64,000 bases of DNA from Lineus longissimus (lineage: Eukaryota; Nemertea; Pilidiophora; Heteronemertea; Lineidae). The notes below the pieces were generated by a model. The model worked only from the letters and a program-made list of their open reading frames with translations, did not search any database and was not told the DNA's origin. Both the position numbers and the translations under genes were made by a program. How positions within the stretch are numbered: position 1 is the stretch's first letter; the number at the start of each line of letters is the position of its first letter. Shown one piece after another: positions 1 to 10,649 of the stretch. Location: assembly GCF_910592395.1 (NCBI RefSeq), contig NC_088315.1, positions 17,345,808 through 17,409,807 on the forward strand, in the 5' to 3' direction.

Positions 1-502
1 TGTTCGGGTTGTAATCCGGTACACTCCATGACCTCCAACCACCGTTATTTTCAAACACCGAGAAATCGTACTCGTCTTTTAAACCAAATTCACTCAATAA
101 CCCTCCTAGTTTCCTACGGTTAATGTTATTGTTTGTCTCATTAAAATCACTTTTACCTGGAATTGGTATCTCTAGATTCTTCATGATCTTCAATATTTGA
201 TAGTAAACATGAAACCTGTAAATTGACCTTATCAATGGGTCACTGTGATTCAAGTGATCGTCTATTGAAATACCACAACCTGTTGTAGCAAACCAAACAG
301 CCATGTTAAATTGGTTTTGGTAAAACGATAATGGATTCTTTTCCAGTCGCAGACAGTCTTTCTTATTTTTCAGGCTCAAAAACCCAGGTGTTATCTTAGT
401 TTCTTGTAGTCTGAAGAAATTGTTACTGTTAACAGTTACTTCTAAATTAAAGAAGTCATAGGTGAATTTACTTTTATGTTGATTTGCTATTGGATAATAC
501 AT
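1..502 (-). CDS. Partial intronless ORF, uncharacterised invertebrate repeat-family protein
   Basis: Hand translation of the minus strand from ATG at 502 gives 167 uninterrupted codons running off the left edge, so the protein is truncated by the window. The most distinctive stretch is AVWFATTGCGIS at about residues 68-79, followed by an RFHVYYQ segment near 96-102, an IPIPG loop near 112-116 and an EF near 138-139. There is no signal peptide or membrane segment. The pattern reminds me of an uncharacterised protein family found in many copies in marine invertebrate genomes and often suspected to be mobile-element or virus-like in origin. That link is from memory and unverified. Codon use is AT-rich like its surroundings. 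No intron is needed, which fits an element-borne gene. Function unknown. Confidence 0.6.
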   Translation of the reverse strand, partial: MYYPIANQHKSKFTYDFFNLEVTVNSNNFFRLQETKITPGFLSLKNKKDCLRLEKNPLSFYQNQFNMAVWFATTGCGISIDDHLNHSDPLIRSIYRFHVYYQILKIMKNLEIPIPGKSDFNETNNNINRRKLGGLLSEFGLKDEYDFSVFENNGGWRSWSVPDYNPN

Positions 503-653
503 TTAATTTACTTGAATTTTTCCTTGAATTTTTTGGATAATGAAGACATTAAAAAAGCCATTTATTTTAATGGAATTAACCCATTGAGCTCTAGTATTCC
601 CTCACCATTTCATTGACCATTTCATTGCAACGCTTCACTGGGAATCTCATGAA

Positions 654-790
654 TGATAGAATAGTAGTATTGTGGTGGATGGTTCTTTGGGGTTGTAGGC
701 TAATTTGGGGCAAAAGACCTGTAAGGTCTTTGGTCAAAAGGGCCTAAAACATAACCTAGTTCCTACCACCACAATACTACTATTCTATCA
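654..790. mobile_element. 137-bp MITE with perfect 25-bp terminal inverted repeats
   Basis: Bases 654-678 (TGATAGAATAGTAGTATTGT...) are the exact reverse complement of 766-790. The element interrupts a dispersed repeat. The second copy of that repeat reads straight through the insertion point at about 14,754 (CTCATGAAACGTATTTC), so the empty site is known. Comparison leaves at most a one-base A duplication. There is no coding capacity, so it is non-autonomous. The superfamily is not assigned. Confidence 0.8.
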
Positions 791-1492
791 AACGTATTTC
801 AAGCCTGAAGTGTAAAGACTCTAGGAAGAAAAGGTTGTGATTGGATTTTTTCCTGGAGTTCTCAAGCCCGAAACATAAAGCATAGAATAAAGCGAAGAAT
901 GTTGTTCGATTATCTGATGAGTTGAGGTCGACACTCATGCATGTGATTGCAGAAAGTAGCTCCACTTCCGCTCGATATTACACATAAACAGCAACGTCTA
1001 TGAGGAAATTTATGATACAGTACGCTGAATGTAAAACATATATTCGGTGAATGTCCACAAAAAGGTATTTCATAATTATTGTTGACTGCCCGAAAGTTTC
1101 GTCTTGCACGAGATCCCAAAACTGTTTATAAAATGTTGTCGTTAAAACCTCATCGATAGGGTGATAACCAACTCGCAAAGAGAGGTACACAAATATACGA
1201 TTTTCTAAAATTTGTAATAATTTTATTTATAATCAATATTTTTCCTGAACTGTATGAAGATGTTTTAAGTCTGTTCAAAATACCAACCTGAATACAAAAA
1301 AACATTTTCCGGGTGTGTGTGTGTGTCTCGAACAAAATGTCGCTATTTTGTCAAGTCTCGGTTTGGTTTCATTTATACATTTAAAGTTCTGTCATTCAAA
1401 TCTCCTGCGTATTGTCCGAGTCTTGAAAGACTCTGGCATTTTCTAGATCTGCTGTCCCGTTTTGATATAGATCGATCATGCAGACTTTGCTT
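791..1492 (+). repeat. Dispersed repeat G, copy 1 (paired with 14,754-15,462)
   Basis: About 700 bp match 14,754-15,462 in the same orientation with scattered substitutions and small indels. Both copies contain a short GT run before a TCTCGAACAAAATGTCGC segment. Similarity stops near 1,492 and 15,462. Small ORFs in it are broken differently in the two copies, so it is not treated as a gene. It is a dispersed repeat or a segmental duplication, and the MITE at its left edge is absent from the second copy. Confidence 0.75.
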
Positions 1493-1639
1493 CGATATTC
1501 GGCAATTGATTCGTACAGCACTAAATTATCAAGATTTAGTTGTATAATCAGTTGTGTGATCGTCCAGTCACAAAATGAAAAAAGGTACAATATTTTGCTG
1601 CGATGCCTTTGGAAACTAGGTAGTTCGCCTACAAATTTA

Positions 1640-1885
1640 TTGTTCTAACAAATGTCTCTTTTTAATTTAATTGACTGAAAAATAGTTTATAACTATTTAG
1701 TTTGACCAGTGTGTTGTCATATCGCGCGCTGTCCATCGTTTGATCTAACCCGCCCATTGTTTGAGAGCTGATGCCCCATTGTAATGCTCGACTATCAATT
1801 CAGGGATTAAGCTTACAGAACAATAGTCCCAATCTTGGATGGACCTGATTCGTTCGAATTTGGTTCTGAGGGGCCTGTACACGTA
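1640..1885 (+). repeat. Dispersed repeat H, copy 1
   Basis: About 240 bp, including GATCTAACCC and GCCCCATTGTAATG segments, match the reverse complement of 56,215-56,455. No coding potential is shared between the copies. The family is unassigned. Confidence 0.65.
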
Positions 1886-2668
1886 AAGTTACACAACACA
1901 AAAAAGAGCGAAAACCAATTTGTTCGGATGCTGATACGAAGTGGAAAAATTTACCACTAATTTTTTCCCGACTACGAAACTTTCTGCTCGAACCGAAAAC
2001 CAATCATAGAATCAGTGTTCACCTTTTAGATTTCAATCCCACCCCTCAGCAAAATCCAGCCCAGCATTTTAATGGGAAATCATCAATTTCCATCTCCCTT
2101 ATAAATGATTCTATGGTGCACACTAGCTGTATCTAACTGTGAAAATAATCTTCATCACATGAACTGTTTCGAACCAAAGTAACAATCGATACAAGGAAGG
2201 TATTGAACTGTTTCACGTTTTGACAAAGACTCGATATTCATTGTAATAATTTCAAAATGCAAATAAATACAATACATCGCTTTGATGCAATTCTTTAACC
2301 AGGTCCTCTCTGATAGCAATGGGCTACAATTATAGCTCTCTGATCGGTTGTCTGCTCTTGTCCTAATTCAGGAGATGTGATGTTTTGATTGGCGGATTTA
2401 ATGGTCACCATAATTCGAAATTACTGCACGTAATAATTCTGATCTTTCGCGACGTTTAACTCAGAATTGTGTCGGCTCCAACTAGCAGCACCAGTGTCTG
2501 TGATATCGTTGTATTAGCCACGAAGAACGAACCTGCTTTTCTCCAGAGACTCTGTCGGAATTCGGTCCTTTTATGCTTTCGTTTTGGTCAGGTTGCATTA
2601 CTTTGCCCTGCTTTCCTATCACGATGATTCATGTCCTGAGGGCCCTCGACGTACAGTCCTTCCAGAAA
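1886..2668. other. Non-coding stretch with no recognisable feature
   Basis: I see no splice-bounded ORF, inverted repeat or tandem repeat here. It is AT-rich unique-looking sequence. Confidence 0.4.
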
Positions 2669-2936
2669 GTTTTTAATACAACAGAGACAGAATAAGATAA
2701 TTGAATGCGGTATTCAGCAGAGAATGGTATATCTAGTTGGTTATGTATCTGTTGTATTTGGGCCCAGCTTATCCTGTCAAACAAGTGATTTTTGGACCTT
2801 TTTTACAATGTTTGTTCGTAATGAAGGGATGGAATTAGGTGCATCCAAATACAACAGATATATAAACCAACTATTATACCATACTCTGCTAAAAACTGCA
2901 TTCAAATATCTTATTTTATCTCTGTGATATTAAAAA
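2669..2936. mobile_element. 268-bp MITE with arms of about 95 bp
   Basis: The left arm from TTTTTAATA at 2,669 to about 2,762 is matched, with roughly 15% mismatch, by the reverse complement of about 2,845-2,936. Shared blocks include CAGAGA, AATAAGATA, AGCAGAG and CTGTTGTATTTGG. A loop of about 80 bp separates the arms. It is non-coding. Confidence 0.7.
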
Positions 2937-3111
2937 AAAACCCTGTTGACATTTACTTTCTCGAAAGACTGTACACCCGGCATTTTTAGAGTTTTGGCGG
3001 CCATCTTAAATGAAATAGGGTAGATTCTACGTTTTCATAGCCATAATATCCGTTGCTGTGTATATATTTTCAGAGACTGTGACATTTTAATGATGTTTTC
3101 TTAATTAATAG

Positions 3112-3281
3112 TTATCGTGTTCAACCAGAAAACTGCAAGGAATTACCTTTCATTTGGTGAAGTAGCCCACCAGACATTTCTTGCTATACGAACAAGTTTT
3201 ACTGGTGGGCAGAGACATGTATTCATCCACAGGCGGAAGTGTGGCACTGACACATGGTCCGTACTCAACTGTGAAGCTGTG
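3112..3281 (+). CDS. Candidate internal exon, unknown protein
   Basis: A pyrimidine-rich acceptor (TTTTCTTAATTAATAG) precedes 3,112 and a GTG|GTAAAT donor follows 3,281. The open frame starts in phase 1 and ends in phase 0. It gives 56 codons with basic residues and two cysteines in a CGTDTWSVLNC segment near the end. No domain is recognised. A short ORF with splice-like edges can arise by chance, so this is a candidate only. Confidence 0.3.
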
Positions 3282-3740
3282 GTAAATACATGACTGTGAT
3301 GGGTGCAAGTGGATTTATTCTTCAATCTTTGGTGGATTCTTAATCTACAGAGCCAGGCCATAACGGGGATATACTTTTTGATAATTAATTTAAGGAAAAA
3401 TTGTCTCACTGGCCAGTTTAGAGCTTGTATTCTAATAGGCCCATATCAGTCCGCGAGTGACGATTTGATGGTAATGCTGTACACAAATCACTTTTTCTCA
3501 GGCAATCGGTATTGGAATGTTTTGAATTTTTACTATCATTTCGATAAAAGCCTCTTCAAAACACATATAAAATTTATTGGGAATTAAAAAACACTTGGTG
3601 TACTTTTTTCACCAACCTATATTCATTAAAATGTACACAGAATGTACACGCTGGCTAATAGAGGTCTCTGGCCTGGTGGCCTCATTTTGCTAACCCTCTC
3701 GTTGTTATTTTAATATGTGATTTGTTATATTCCAATCTAG

Positions 3741-4032
3741 CCGTGGCGGTTCCGAGGCAACTTTGTGGCAAATGGATGAAAAGAGCCGGAACTGTGCAAC
3801 GTATTTCGAATGCACTTTATCGTTTATAGTAAATTTAATGCATCAAGAGGATTATGACAATGCCTCATTGATCATTATATGTAGCCAAAACCTGGTTGAG
3901 CGGTTTGGCGTCAGCAATAAAAGAGACCAAAAAAAAGACAATGTCACAACCATAAATTGGGCGATTCTAGATTTCAACCACATCAGCTCTTTGGTCAAGT
4001 ACAATGTCACCATTGATTTGCCACCAATTTAA
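3741..4032 (+). CDS. Candidate terminal exon, unknown protein
   Basis: An acceptor-like TTCCAATCTAG ends at about 3,739. In the open frame about 95 codons run to TAA at 4,030-4,032. The translation has two cysteines early (residues C-A-T-Y-F-E-C), a hydrophobic NASLIIICSQ stretch and ends in DLPPI. Its start phase from the TCTAG acceptor (phase 2) does not match the phase-0 end of the exon at 3,112. An alternative AG at about 3,756 would match. No family is recognised. Confidence 0.3.
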
Positions 4033-4332
4033 TCTAAATTATCCAATCAAAAGGCGTGTTAATGATACAGCATGCGTGGTCTAAGTACTGCTAGATACCT
4101 CATGTACTTTATTTTCTTCTGTGGAGTTTTTAATAACCCATCCGACCCTGCCAATGTTGGTGAGAGTAGAAGACGGCGTAAGTTTTCCAGTGAGTTATCG
4201 CATGTGGCACGTTAATTTATACCTACCCAGAGTAAATCGTGATTAGATTCTTAAAGACTGTTATCACCGATCAAGTTAATCAGTTTCAAATACGTCTGCA
4301 TGACCATTTCAGATTTGTGTAAATTACGTTTT

Positions 4333-4500
4333 AGTTGCACTTGCCGATTTCCATGAAGTTGTTCCGTGGGGGTGGATGTTGACAAGATTGGCCATGGTAA
4401 TCCTTTCATGAGACAGTAAAATAATGGTAATTAGATCAAGGTGCGAGCGGGCTTTGTTTAAAGACAATAGACTGTGTATTGGGCTGCCTTAATTTTTTAA
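4333..4500 (+). repeat. Dispersed repeat A, copy 1
   Basis: Shares with the copies near 12.2, 25.4, 27.4, 34.4, 38.3 and 63.0 kb a CTTGCCG start, a GTGGGGG-type half-hairpin, GAGACAGTA, GGTGCGAGCGGGCTTTGTTT and GACTGTGTATTGGGCT. The family is about 170-200 bp and non-coding. Here it lies in the interval between two candidate exons. Confidence 0.7.
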
Positions 4501-4766
4501 TTGCAAAGTGTGGCATGGGCGACATAACCTGGTAAAATTCTGGTTTGATCTTAACTATAAATACTCTTGCAAGATCCTTGTAAAGATTGTACATTTTGCG
4601 TGTAATTGAAATAGGCCCTAAGAATCTCCCTGAATCTTATCGGCATTCCGCATCTTGGGCATGCACAATGTCTATATTGCATAACTCTCAATAAATGTAC
4701 ATGTACAACTCCTTAACTAATTATATGTTTTACATTTTTTTCATAAACTACCCTTTGTGTTTGCAG

Positions 4767-4968
4767 ATTCACCATCTTCACTAACGTTTGTTTCTGTTAG
4801 ATTTCGCAAAGTATTTCAAGGTGAAACTAATGTCAGACCCCTGCACAGTTTACACCACACACTGACGATGTGTCTGCCTACAAATGCAGTTGAAAATCCA
4901 GCGGTAACCGCAATAACTTCGCGAACGGAAGCACCACTTGGTAGTGTGTTCTGCAATGTTATGCCCGA
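4767..4968 (+). pseudogene. Candidate exon interrupted by a foldback insertion
   Basis: A TTTGTGTTTGCAG acceptor ends at 4,766. The phase-1 frame is open for 67 codons, rich in T, V and R, until the foldback element begins at 4,969. Directly after the element and its duplicated GCCCGA, the same frame continues in the flank (5,908 onward) for about 20 more codons, past a hydrophobic GAILIIAVW stretch, to a stop near 5,980. The insertion therefore seems to have landed in an open exon. The protein is not recognised. If the exon was real, this allele should be disrupted or spliced around. Confidence 0.35.
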
Positions 4969-5901
4969 TATGGCACGCCAAAGCGGAATTATTTCAACCC
5001 TGAAAAAATATTAGCAACTACAAATTTCTTGGCAACAGAGAAGAAATACTATTTAAACTTTCAAAAATATACCCGACAATCTTTTAAAAAAGATAATTTT
5101 TTTTAGACTCATGTCAACATTTTTAAAAAACAAGCCAACAATTTTTTTTTCGTGATACTTCGAAAAATTCGTTTACATTTTTTTCTTCTCTTAAAAATAT
5201 TTTCCACGCAATTTAAAAAAAAAATCTTGACAAAATTTTACTGCAACATTTATTTTCGTTCAAGATTTTTTTCTTGGCAACATTTTTTTCGTTCAACATT
5301 TTTTCCGTTCAACAACGAGCACCACCTATGAACTGCTAATAGAACTCGCGCGCAGGGACGAGGTTAAGCTGCGAAGATATCCGCAGTTCTCTCAGCAAAT
5401 CTTCGAAATCGCAAGCATTCGCTAGCAAATTTAAATTGTTTGTCATGATTGTAGGGGTTTAACTTATGTAATTTAATGACGGTAAAAATCTGACACTGAC
5501 ACATTCATGACGAGTGCCAACCACGTGCGTAAGATATTTGTGTAAAGAAACATGCCAGAAGTACCCCGTAGCTAAACCTCGTCTCGAGGGGATATAGTTC
5601 AATTAGTTGTTCACAGGTGGCGCTCGTTGTTGGACGAAAAAATTGTTGACGAAAAAAAATGTTGCAAGAACAAAATCTTGAACGAAAATAAATGTTGCCG
5701 TAAAATTTTGTCAACATTTAAAAAAAATGTTGGCTTGTTTTCTCAAAATGTTGGATCTTTTTTTTAAATAATGCTTATATTTTGTACAGGGTTGAAATAA
5801 TTCCGCTAATGTTGGCTTGTTTTCTGAAAATGTTGGATCGTTTTTAAAATGTTGCTAATATTTTGTACAGGGTTGAAATAATTCCGCTTTGGCGTGCCAT
5901 A
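4969..5901. mobile_element. Foldback element FB-1, 933 bp, 6-bp target duplication
   Basis: The ends are exact inverted repeats beginning TATGGCACGCCAAAGCGG and continuing through GAATTATTTCAACCCT. GCCCGA flanks both sides (4,963-4,968 and 5,902-5,907). The arms (about 4,969-5,333 and 5,611-5,901) are filled with degenerate tandem units of the type GGCAACATTTTTTTCGTTCAAC, and the central loop is about 280 bp. The right arm carries an extra internal copy of the terminal segment (near 5,786-5,815). No transposase is encoded, so it is non-autonomous. The ends match the element at 10,650. Confidence 0.85.
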
Positions 5902-6094
5902 GCCCGAACGTGGAGCTATTTTGATTATAGCTGTTTGGAGGGTGGATCGGCGATGCAAGCGCTATTTTTTTTATATATAGTTATAGCCTCGTGCATGTCA
6001 TATTTTCAAATCAACCAATCAACACGCGCATTGTGATTTTTGACGTCAAGTGTCCATGGGAATATATTAACCTACATGTCATGTACCGCCCATT

Positions 6095-6111
6095 CGGGGG
6101 GGGGGGGGGGG
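6095..6111. repeat. Poly-G run
   Basis: A homopolymer of about 16 G. Comparable G or C runs occur near 7,194, 35,974, 36,108 and 48,535. Lengths of such runs are often assembly-uncertain. Confidence 0.8.
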
Positions 6112-6146
6112 CAGTTACGGGAGACGACCATTTTTATATTTTTCAG

Positions 6147-6186
6147 CATTTATTTACCGACTTGACGGCACTGATAAAAGAATCAG
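6147..6186 (+). CDS. Possible 40-bp micro-exon
   Basis: A strong acceptor (TTTTTATATTTTTCAG) and a strong donor (CAG|GTATGT) frame 40 bp. Size and phase cannot be tested without neighbouring exons, so this is only a splice-signal observation. Confidence 0.2.
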
Positions 6187-6468
6187 GTATGTGTAATTAA
6201 GTGTAGTAGGCTAGTCATTTGTTCCAAGTTTGTAACGTTAAAGGACAAAGTGCATTATTATGTGTCGGCTGCCCAGTCACCACCCATTTCGACGAGCAGT
6301 TCCTGTCATTTGATAACACATAAAATTGAAAAACGCAAAAAAACTGATCGAATCACATAAGATAAGCTTTTCCGATTTCAATCCAAACCGGACCCGAGTA
6401 AGGCCTCCGTAGAGAGATCATTTTTGTGCGTGTCGATGCATGGCAACGTAGCGGAAAAAATGGCTGAT

Positions 6469-6690
6469 TAGAGAGGTTAAGATTTTGATCCGAGAACGAG
6501 AACGAGGTGGTTTTGTTTCTCTGGCTGACGTCATCAAGTCAAACTGATTGTTTTGTATTATTGTGTTTAGGCATACCACGCATTACACACTGTTTCGTTT
6601 CATTTCTGACAGCAGGCAATACGGTATCTATCGTCAAAATACCACTTCGTTTTCGTTCTCGTCCTCGGATTGAAAATCTTAACCACTCTA
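6469..6690. mobile_element. TA-flanked MITE, ends GAGAGGTTAAGATTTT
   Basis: About 50-bp inverted arms (6,471-6,520 and about 6,636-6,688) read GAGAGGTTAAGATTTT...AACGAGGTGGT, with TA at both outer edges. The total is about 220 bp and non-coding. The GAGAGGTT terminus is shared with the element at 62,596, which suggests a common Tc1/mariner-like mobiliser. Confidence 0.75.
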
Positions 6691-7721
6691 ATACAAACCG
6701 CGAGATGGGAAATCGCGAAATCGCGAGATGAGTAATCATTATTTTCTGCCCAAAGATAAATTTTCTACTTCACTGGACCACGACGTTCACAATTTCCGAT
6801 GCTGCCGGGAACTTCTCCTCAAAATAGCAGTGTTTCCGAAGACAATACAGAGGCTACATGCTCTATGTCGAAGCACACGACTGACTTTCAGTGAATTTAG
6901 CGATAATTTCCGATAGGGGCTCTAGCAGCTAAACGCCATATCCCCATTACTCCTAATGATTCTGATGAGGGGCCTGGGCACCCCGACTCTTCTACCCTAA
7001 GAAGTTTTCACTTTGTGAATGTTGAAGAGGTCACATTGTATATTTCCCTTGTATTGCACTCCGCGAGGGGGCATGGCATGCAGTACGAGCTGGTGCAAGA
7101 GCTTGAGACATACGGTGTTGGGTACGACTCAGTGTGGTTATTTTTATTTCATCGCATGCACATTGGCCGAAAGCCTCTTGTAAAGCCACACTCGGGGGGG
7201 GGGGGGGTTTCCAATGTTTCGTCAATCTATGTGTTTAACTTTTTCTGATGATACTAGTAATGCCAAATCATACCCGAACAAATTATAACAGAGATCTCTG
7301 ATCCTCAATTAAAGGATTGCCCTGGTTGCCATTTGATACGACTGTACAACAAAAGGAATGTGGTCCTAGAAAAGAAGTGAGAGCAAGCTTGATTTAAAGA
7401 CAGTAGACCGCGTATTACACCTGGCCAGATTTCCTAAAGGCAAATTATTTTTTAAAATTTAATAAGGGTTTTCCCCTAGCCTCTTTTTTATTGTACTGCA
7501 GTAATCTTGACATAGCGCAATAATGCTAGAGTCCACTCGTGTGTTGGCGATAGTTTGGAGTATGCCTATGTCAAATCAAATCCCCGCAACAAATCTGTAG
7601 TGACATCGACAATCCTGGTATTTTCTGTATTCATTTCCAGCGACCCGAGTTAGAAACCCGCGGTGGTCAACTTTTTTCCTTATTTTTTCCGTCATTCTTA
7701 TCATTTTTAGTGAATGTATAT
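6691..7721. other. Mostly non-coding interval
   Basis: Contains a poly-G run near 7,194 and a partial right end of dispersed repeat A (about 7,383-7,450, with AAAGACAGTAGACCGCGTATT). The ORFs of 60-77 codons here lack a convincing splice frame or any recognisable motif. Confidence 0.4.
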
Positions 7722-9978
7722 ACTGTAGTTTCATGAAAATAACACCACTTCGGGATATTCAAGGCCCGGCCTCTTCTCTCGAGTCTATTCACCAGAGTTA
7801 ACCAATGAGTGACTTCGCTGGCCCTTGTGATGGCTCAGCCGAGCTGTCACGGTTACGCTAAACCACTTATTACCGCATCCCTATTGATTCGAAGTGTTGT
7901 AGGCCTACTGGTCGATGAGTGCGCATGTGGAATGACGTAAATGGTAAGGCCACTCGCCGACCGTTTGTACAGGTTGTCTCATAAAACTGAAGCACCTTTT
8001 AGATTGATCCAAACCCCCCAAAACAAAAAAGTCCTTATTGAAACTCTGAAGGAAAATCTACGAATGCTTGCATTAGTAAAGCAAAGTGAGATTCAGGCAA
8101 TGATAATAGTCACGAAATTCCGAAGAAAAACGAGGAGCTCATCCTCGAGCAGAAGCAAGAACAATGGCATGGCCGGAAGAAGACGGTGATGGAGCCCCGT
8201 GATCCGTTATGGCCACAGGTTGAGGACCAGCTTTACCAATGGCTGCAGCAGATGAGAGAGCGTCGCCTCGCAGTCTCCGTTCTCGACATTCAAGATAAGG
8301 CGTTGGTAGTGTGGCAAAGCTGGTGGAATGCGTTAGCCCAAAATGTCAGAGAAGGGATTCAGCATTGTCGCCCTCAGCTATGGGATTTCAACCCATCCAT
8401 AGGCTGGGTGGAGTGCTTGATGAAGAGACGCCACGTGTCCCTACGGAAGGTGACCAAGAATACAACGACCGTCCCGCTGATGCTGCTGCAAGGATCCAGA
8501 CCTTCCGAGATGCGGTTACTGGGAGCATCGATCGTCTTGATATACAGATGCGGTTCTTCTTTAACATGGACCAAACCTTTGTCCTGTTTGATATGAGAAC
8601 CATGTACACGGCCAACACCACGGGGGAGAAGGCCATAGACGTCCGATCATCTAGGTCCAATACCAAGCTGGGAGACACCTTAACCCTCTGCATCGCAGCC
8701 TCTGGAGCAAAGTTGCCGGCGCACATCACCTTCCCCAGCCGTCCGGGTGTTTGCAGCCCTCCAAGACAACCCACCAGTAGATGCAAAGATTACCCAGTCG
8801 GAAACTGGTTGGATGAGAGAGGAAACGGCGCACCACTGGTTAGATGAAGTCCTATCACCCCACGTCATCGACAACGAGGCCGACCAGTTCCTGTTAATCG
8901 TCGATCATTATCGGGTCCACCGGACAGAGAACTTACGGACGAGAGTCCGCGACATGAGAGGCAGCCTGGATTACGTACCTGCTGGTTGCACATCCCTCGT
9001 ACAACCGTTAGACGTTGCAGTCATGAAGTCCTTCAAATGTCACGTACGGCGACAATGGAAATGGTGGAAGAAGGACCACACGGACGAACGAGGAGACTGC
9101 CCTCACATCGGCCTGAGAGACGTGACCAACATCATCAGAGATTCCTGGGATGGTGTTGATGAGGACGTTATCGTCAACTGATTTGAAACATCGTTTCGAC
9201 CAAGGCCAATCGAAGCTGGACCACATGCTATCTTGGAGGAAGAAGAGGAGACTGCCGTGGATGGACCAGAGTTCGTGAATGTTGTTCGAGGAGGACATTG
9301 TGATCGACTTGAATTGACTGTGGGTGTTGTGAATGATTGTGTGTACGATTCTGAACGCTGGACAATCTAATATTGTGTATCTTTAGGTTTGAAAAAAAAT
9401 TGAATCGGGATTTGCATCGTTCTTTTTTATTCCTTCACTGAACACTTCGGACAAGACTGTACATCAGAGGGATGTTCTGTTTTGTCTCCAGATATGTGAC
9501 GGACAACTTCTCATTCTTACCAATTTCGCACTGTAAAGTATCTTTCAAAGCCCGAAGCTGGTAAGGGATGATAAGACCCGAAGACATGCTCCATTACCTC
9601 CCTGAGCAATGCCTCACTTTGAAAGGGCAGGTCAGTCCCTAAAACCAGCAGAAGCCAATATGTCAGTTGGACTTTTTTCATGGACACCCTGTACACTACC
9701 AATGACGATTAGTTGAAAATGTTCTGGCACACTCAGTACAATGGCCGAAGGCCCGATCCCATTATCCAATTAAAAGGAGACCTACGAATCGGTTTCAACA
9801 ACCCAAACAATAAGGATTGGACTCGAAACTGATGTATATTCGATATGAGGCCTGGACAACCCTCTCTGGAATCCCAGCCAATGATCGGCCTTCTCAATAG
9901 CTCTGTTCGCCACCCTATGAGTCAGGGGCGGCGACACCGGCTGTTAATGAAGTGGTGTTATTTTCATGAAACTACAGT
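7722..9978 (+). mobile_element. Decayed pogo/Tigger-like DNA transposon, 2.26 kb
   Basis: Perfect 30-bp inverted repeats at 7,722-7,751 and 9,949-9,978 begin ACTGTAGTTTCATG. TA-rich DNA flanks both ends, but a clean TA duplication is not seen on the right. The pseudogene at 7,941-9,370 encodes a pogo-type transposase between them. Size, repeat length and gene content fit the pogo/Tigger branch of Tc1/mariner. Confidence 0.85.
7941..9370 (+). pseudogene. Pogo/Tigger transposase pseudogene (CENP-B-type HTH plus DDE domain)
   Basis: Coding similarity moves through frames: an N-terminal part to about 8,120, the CENP-B-like helix-turn-helix (VEDQLYQWLQQ... VSVLDIQDKA) and the SIGWVECLMKRRHVSLRK segment in a second frame to about 8,455, then the catalytic core start (FFNMDQTF, first Asp near 8,570; GDTLTLCIAASG) in a third frame, then a return near 8,745 for LIVDHYRVHR (second Asp) and GCTSLVQPLDVAVMKSFK (third Asp). 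An in-frame TGA at 9,179 interrupts a tail that otherwise stays open to 9,370. The three acidic positions read D, D, D as in pogo enzymes. At least two frameshifts and one stop make it inactive. Its normal role would be cut-and-paste transposition of the surrounding element. Confidence 0.85.
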
Positions 9979-10059
9979 TTGTATATACGCATATCAGTGC
10001 GACTCGTATAATATAGATTCCGAGCCTCGACCAATACCAATATACACCCCCACAGCTCC

Positions 10060-10649
10060 CAACATGTTCACAGATTCCATTCAAATCATATCGGAATGTC
10101 GCATCATACTAGAAACTGCCAAGTTTGTCGATGCAGTCATTACCGATTTGCTGCAGGCAATTGATCGGACATAGGCCTATCCCAAAACAGTTGCCAACAC
10201 ACAAATTGATCCTCAAAATCAATGACACACTCATAAGCAAGTTGCAGGGCTCCTCCACAACGTATTTGAGTGCAAGGAGACAGACCAGTTTCTAATGATG
10301 AAACGCAACAGGACAACTATCCCATTGAAATTCTTACATGTAATTCGATGACTGCGAGGGTATATGCCAACCATTCGTCTCATCTTGAAATAGGGTGCAA
10401 TTGACACGCTTCTCCGAACCTTGACATCCCAAAAGGACTCTATATGGAACACGGATTTAAACTTTCGGTTAAATTTTCAGGGAGAAGTTGTATCAGTTAC
10501 AAGTATGTAATCAGCAGTTAGTTCTTTTGAAGCGGCAAATAACGACCAAATTATAATGAATTACAAAGGTTCCTCTCTGCTGATTATTCCTTCGACCAAT
10601 TACCGAACACGCCATGTGTCCATGCCCCATAGTCCGTGCGGAGCACGGG
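10060..10649 (+). mobile_element. Decayed Helitron 3' part with helicase remnant (left portion)
   Basis: Broken frames read like the C-terminal region of a Helitron Rep-helicase: INDTLISKLQGSSTTYLSA (about 10,219-10,275), NYPIEIL (about 10,315-10,335), then MPTIRLILK-GAIDTLLR and NLDIPKGL to about 10,440, with stops and frameshifts between. A terminal hairpin (CCGTGCGGAGCACGG, 10,634-10,648) follows. The final bases of the Helitron are displaced to 11,572-11,587 by the inserted foldback element. The motif-V/VI segment seen in the 19.7-kb copy is missing here. Helitrons replicate by rolling circle; this copy is dead. Confidence 0.75.

Noticed and set aside
9517-9702. Minus-strand ORF inside the Tigger element with a hydrophobic LTYWLLLVLG stretch
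   Set aside because: Lies in the non-coding 3' part of the transposon and has no known match or splice context.
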